DNA of 6,859 nucleotides. Origin: Alphaproteobacteria bacterium UBA3650. GTDB taxonomy: Bacteria; Pseudomonadota; Alphaproteobacteria; CAAHEQ01; UBA3637. The notes beneath the pieces are model-generated. The model was given only the letters and a program-made list of their open reading frames with translations. It was not told where the DNA came from and ran no database searches. The translations under genes and the position numbers were made by a program. Below are positions 6,282-6,859 of this stretch, piece by piece. Position 1 is the first letter of the stretch, and each line of letters begins with the position of its first letter. Location of the stretch: assembly GCA_002373815.1 (NCBI GenBank), contig DFKH01000123.1:1-6859 (forward strand). The letters run 5' to 3'.

Positions 6282-6488
6282 TTGGTAACAATCGTTGTAC
6301 GTGATAATAATGTGGAACAGGCTATCCGTGTTTTGAAGAAAAAAATGCAACGGGATGGCAGTTTCCGCGAAATGAAGTTGCGTCGTTATTACGAAAAGCC
6401 ATCTGAAAAGAAGGCGCGTAAAAAGACCGAGTGCGTCCGTCGTGCTCGTAAAGCGCAAAGAAAGCGTTTCTGGGCAGAAGGCTATTAA
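6282..6488 (+). CDS. rpsU: 30S ribosomal protein S21
   Basis: S21 is a small basic protein of the 30S subunit platform near the 3' end of 16S rRNA, involved in mRNA binding at initiation. The 68-residue product has the normal length and full family pattern: VRDNNVEQAIRVLKKKMQRD (res 6-25), FREMKLRRYYEKPSEKKAR (28-46) and an Arg/Lys-rich C-terminal helix. The first residues and an AAAGGGGTGA ribosome site (6267-6276), with GGTGA six nt from the codon, fix the start at TTG 6282; no in-frame ATG or GTG fits. A TTG start is weaker than ATG and may tune expression. The gene has its own promoter and ends in a strong intrinsic terminator. The sequence style is alphaproteobacterial, which is the best lineage marker here. 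Confidence 0.96.
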   Translation: MVTIVVRDNNVEQAIRVLKKKMQRDGSFREMKLRRYYEKPSEKKARKKTECVRRARKAQRKRFWAEGY

Positions 6489-6507
6489 TCTGCATAAGAA
6501 CTTTAAG

Positions 6508-6538
6508 AAAATCCCTGAACATTATCGGGGATTTTTTT
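6508..6538 (+). terminator. intrinsic terminator of rpsU
   Basis: An 11-bp stem AAAATCCCTGA (6508-6518) pairs with TCGGGGATTTT (6525-6535) with a single T-G wobble, loop ACATTA, ending in seven consecutive T (6532-6538). It starts 19 nt after the rpsU stop codon. Confidence 0.93.
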
Positions 6539-6559
6539 GTAGTTTCATAAAAAAATCAG

Positions 6560-6588
6560 TTGACAAAGGAATAGAATTTAAATACGAT
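6560..6588 (+). promoter_or_regulatory. candidate promoter for the pilin-like gene
   Basis: A perfect TTGACA (6560-6565) is followed after 17 bp by TACGAT (6583-6588, 4 of 6 consensus bases). It lies just after the rpsU terminator and points to the pilin-like gene. The predicted start near 6595 would give an unusually long leader of about 170 nt. The weak -10 suggests a need for activation or low expression (inference). Confidence 0.45.
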
Positions 6589-6594
6589 GAAAGT

Positions 6595-6684
6595 ATGGAA
6601 AAGTTAAATCAGTATACATTTTTTAATATGTTAAATTTGGTTAAATATGGCGATAGGCCTTATTTTACACACACACACATGTAA
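6595..6684 (+). other. possible 29-codon upstream ORF
   Basis: ATG at 6595 opens a 29-residue reading frame (MEKLNQYTFFNMLNLVKYGD then RPYFTHTHM) ending at TAA 6682-6684, with its last residues encoded by the (AC)n tract. The ATG coincides with the predicted transcription start, so it would be leaderless; no ribosome site is convincing. It could equally be chance in AT-rich DNA. Confidence 0.15.
6667..6679. repeat. (AC)6 dinucleotide tract
   Basis: Six AC units plus one A, flanked by TTACA (6665-6669) and TGTAA (6680-6684), which are inverted copies of each other. It lies in the leader between the candidate promoter and the pilin-like gene. Short dinucleotide tracts can slip in replication; whether this one varies cannot be seen from one sequence. 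Confidence 0.7.
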
Positions 6685-6692
6685 TCATTGCT

Positions 6693-6736
6693 GAGCCAAA
6701 AATCGGCTTGACCGAGAACCACAACGAAAGTTGCGG
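6693..6736 (+). ncRNA. possible structured 5' leader of the pilin-like gene
   Basis: Three small helices can be drawn. AGCC (6694-6697) pairs with GGCT (6705-6708). Overlapping and mutually exclusive with it, TCGG (6703-6706) pairs with CCGA (6712-6715). Then CC-A-CAAC (6719-6725) pairs with GTTG-C-GG (6730-6736) around a GAAA tetraloop, with one A-C mismatch. This stretch is more GC-rich than the surrounding intergenic DNA. It does not match a riboswitch class that I recognise. The helices are short, so a functional RNA is only suggested. Confidence 0.3.
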
Positions 6737-6766
6737 AAAGTATTCGTTTTCTTTTCAGGGGGTATT

Positions 6767-6859
6767 ATGCTTAAACAAGTAAATCAAAATGAATCCGGAC
6801 GCAGTATGGTGGAGATGTTGGGTGTGTTGGCGATTGTGGGGGTGCTGTCTGTCGTCGGA
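6767..6859 (+). CDS. type IV pilin-like prepilin (N-terminus only)
   Basis: Thirty-one codons are visible before the right edge. The product begins with a short hydrophilic leader (MLKQVNQNESG), then RSMVEM and the hydrophobic stretch LGVLAIVGVLSVVG. This matches the class III (type IV pilin/pseudopilin) signal: Gly at -1, Glu at +5 and a following hydrophobic helix, cut by prepilin peptidase before assembly into a pilus or type II secretion pseudopilus. Residue +1 is Arg rather than the usual Phe/Met/Leu. The ATG is preceded by AGGGGG (6757-6762) with a tight 4-nt gap. Whether it is a major pilin, minor pilin or pseudopilin cannot be told without the rest. Confidence 0.82.
   Translation, partial: MLKQVNQNESGRSMVEMLGVLAIVGVLSVVG

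Noticed and set aside
6442..6684. 80-residue rightward frame
   Set aside because: It starts within rpsU in another frame and reads through the rpsU terminator hairpin.
6693..6736. Cyclic-di-GMP riboswitch before the pilin gene
   Set aside because: A GAAA tetraloop hairpin is present, but the conserved core sequences of class I (such as GCAAACC and the second helix with its receptor) are not seen.

Overview
The window reads as chromosomal DNA of an AT-rich Gram-negative bacterium, most likely a low-GC alphaproteobacterium. Outer-membrane lipid-asymmetry genes (mlaA, mlaC) and a lipoprotein signal point to a diderm envelope. The ribosomal protein S21 has the alphaproteobacterial pattern (VRDNNV...ALKKKMQR-like core, YEKPSEKKAR). 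A pilin-like N-terminus of the form GRSMVEMLGVLAIVG closes the window. The lineage is inference; no rRNA or tRNA gene is present to fix it.

Layout: positions 1-1978 hold a minus-strand pair. A secreted proline-rich protein of unknown function (1046-1978) lies directly upstream of a ClpB/ClpC-like AAA+ protein that runs off the left edge (1-1033). This AAA+ protein has no N-terminal Clp domain, and its first ATPase module has lost Walker B, the pore loop and the arginine fingers. Divergently, mlaA and mlaC (2084-3461) form a one-base-spaced operon for retrograde phospholipid transport. A near-perfect sigma-70 promoter abutting the mlaC stop codon drives two unrecognised genes: a single-pass membrane protein with a long charged coiled coil (3530-4462) and a tiny secreted protein (4477-4734).

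Positions 4735-6538 are housekeeping. A promoter embedded in a perfect 9-bp-arm inverted repeat precedes a single-chain glycyl-tRNA synthetase (4828-6195). A second promoter precedes rpsU (TTG start, 6282-6488), which ends in a textbook intrinsic terminator. The last 320 bases hold a probable promoter, an (AC)n tract, a possibly structured leader and the first 31 codons of a type IV pilin-like prepilin.

Functional themes are envelope maintenance (mlaA/mlaC, secreted and membrane unknowns, pilin) and translation (GlyRS, S21). No mobile element, CRISPR array, tRNA or rRNA was seen. The most unusual items are the degenerate Clp-like ATPase with its secreted partner gene, the strongly promoted unknown two-gene unit, and the leader ahead of the pilin gene.
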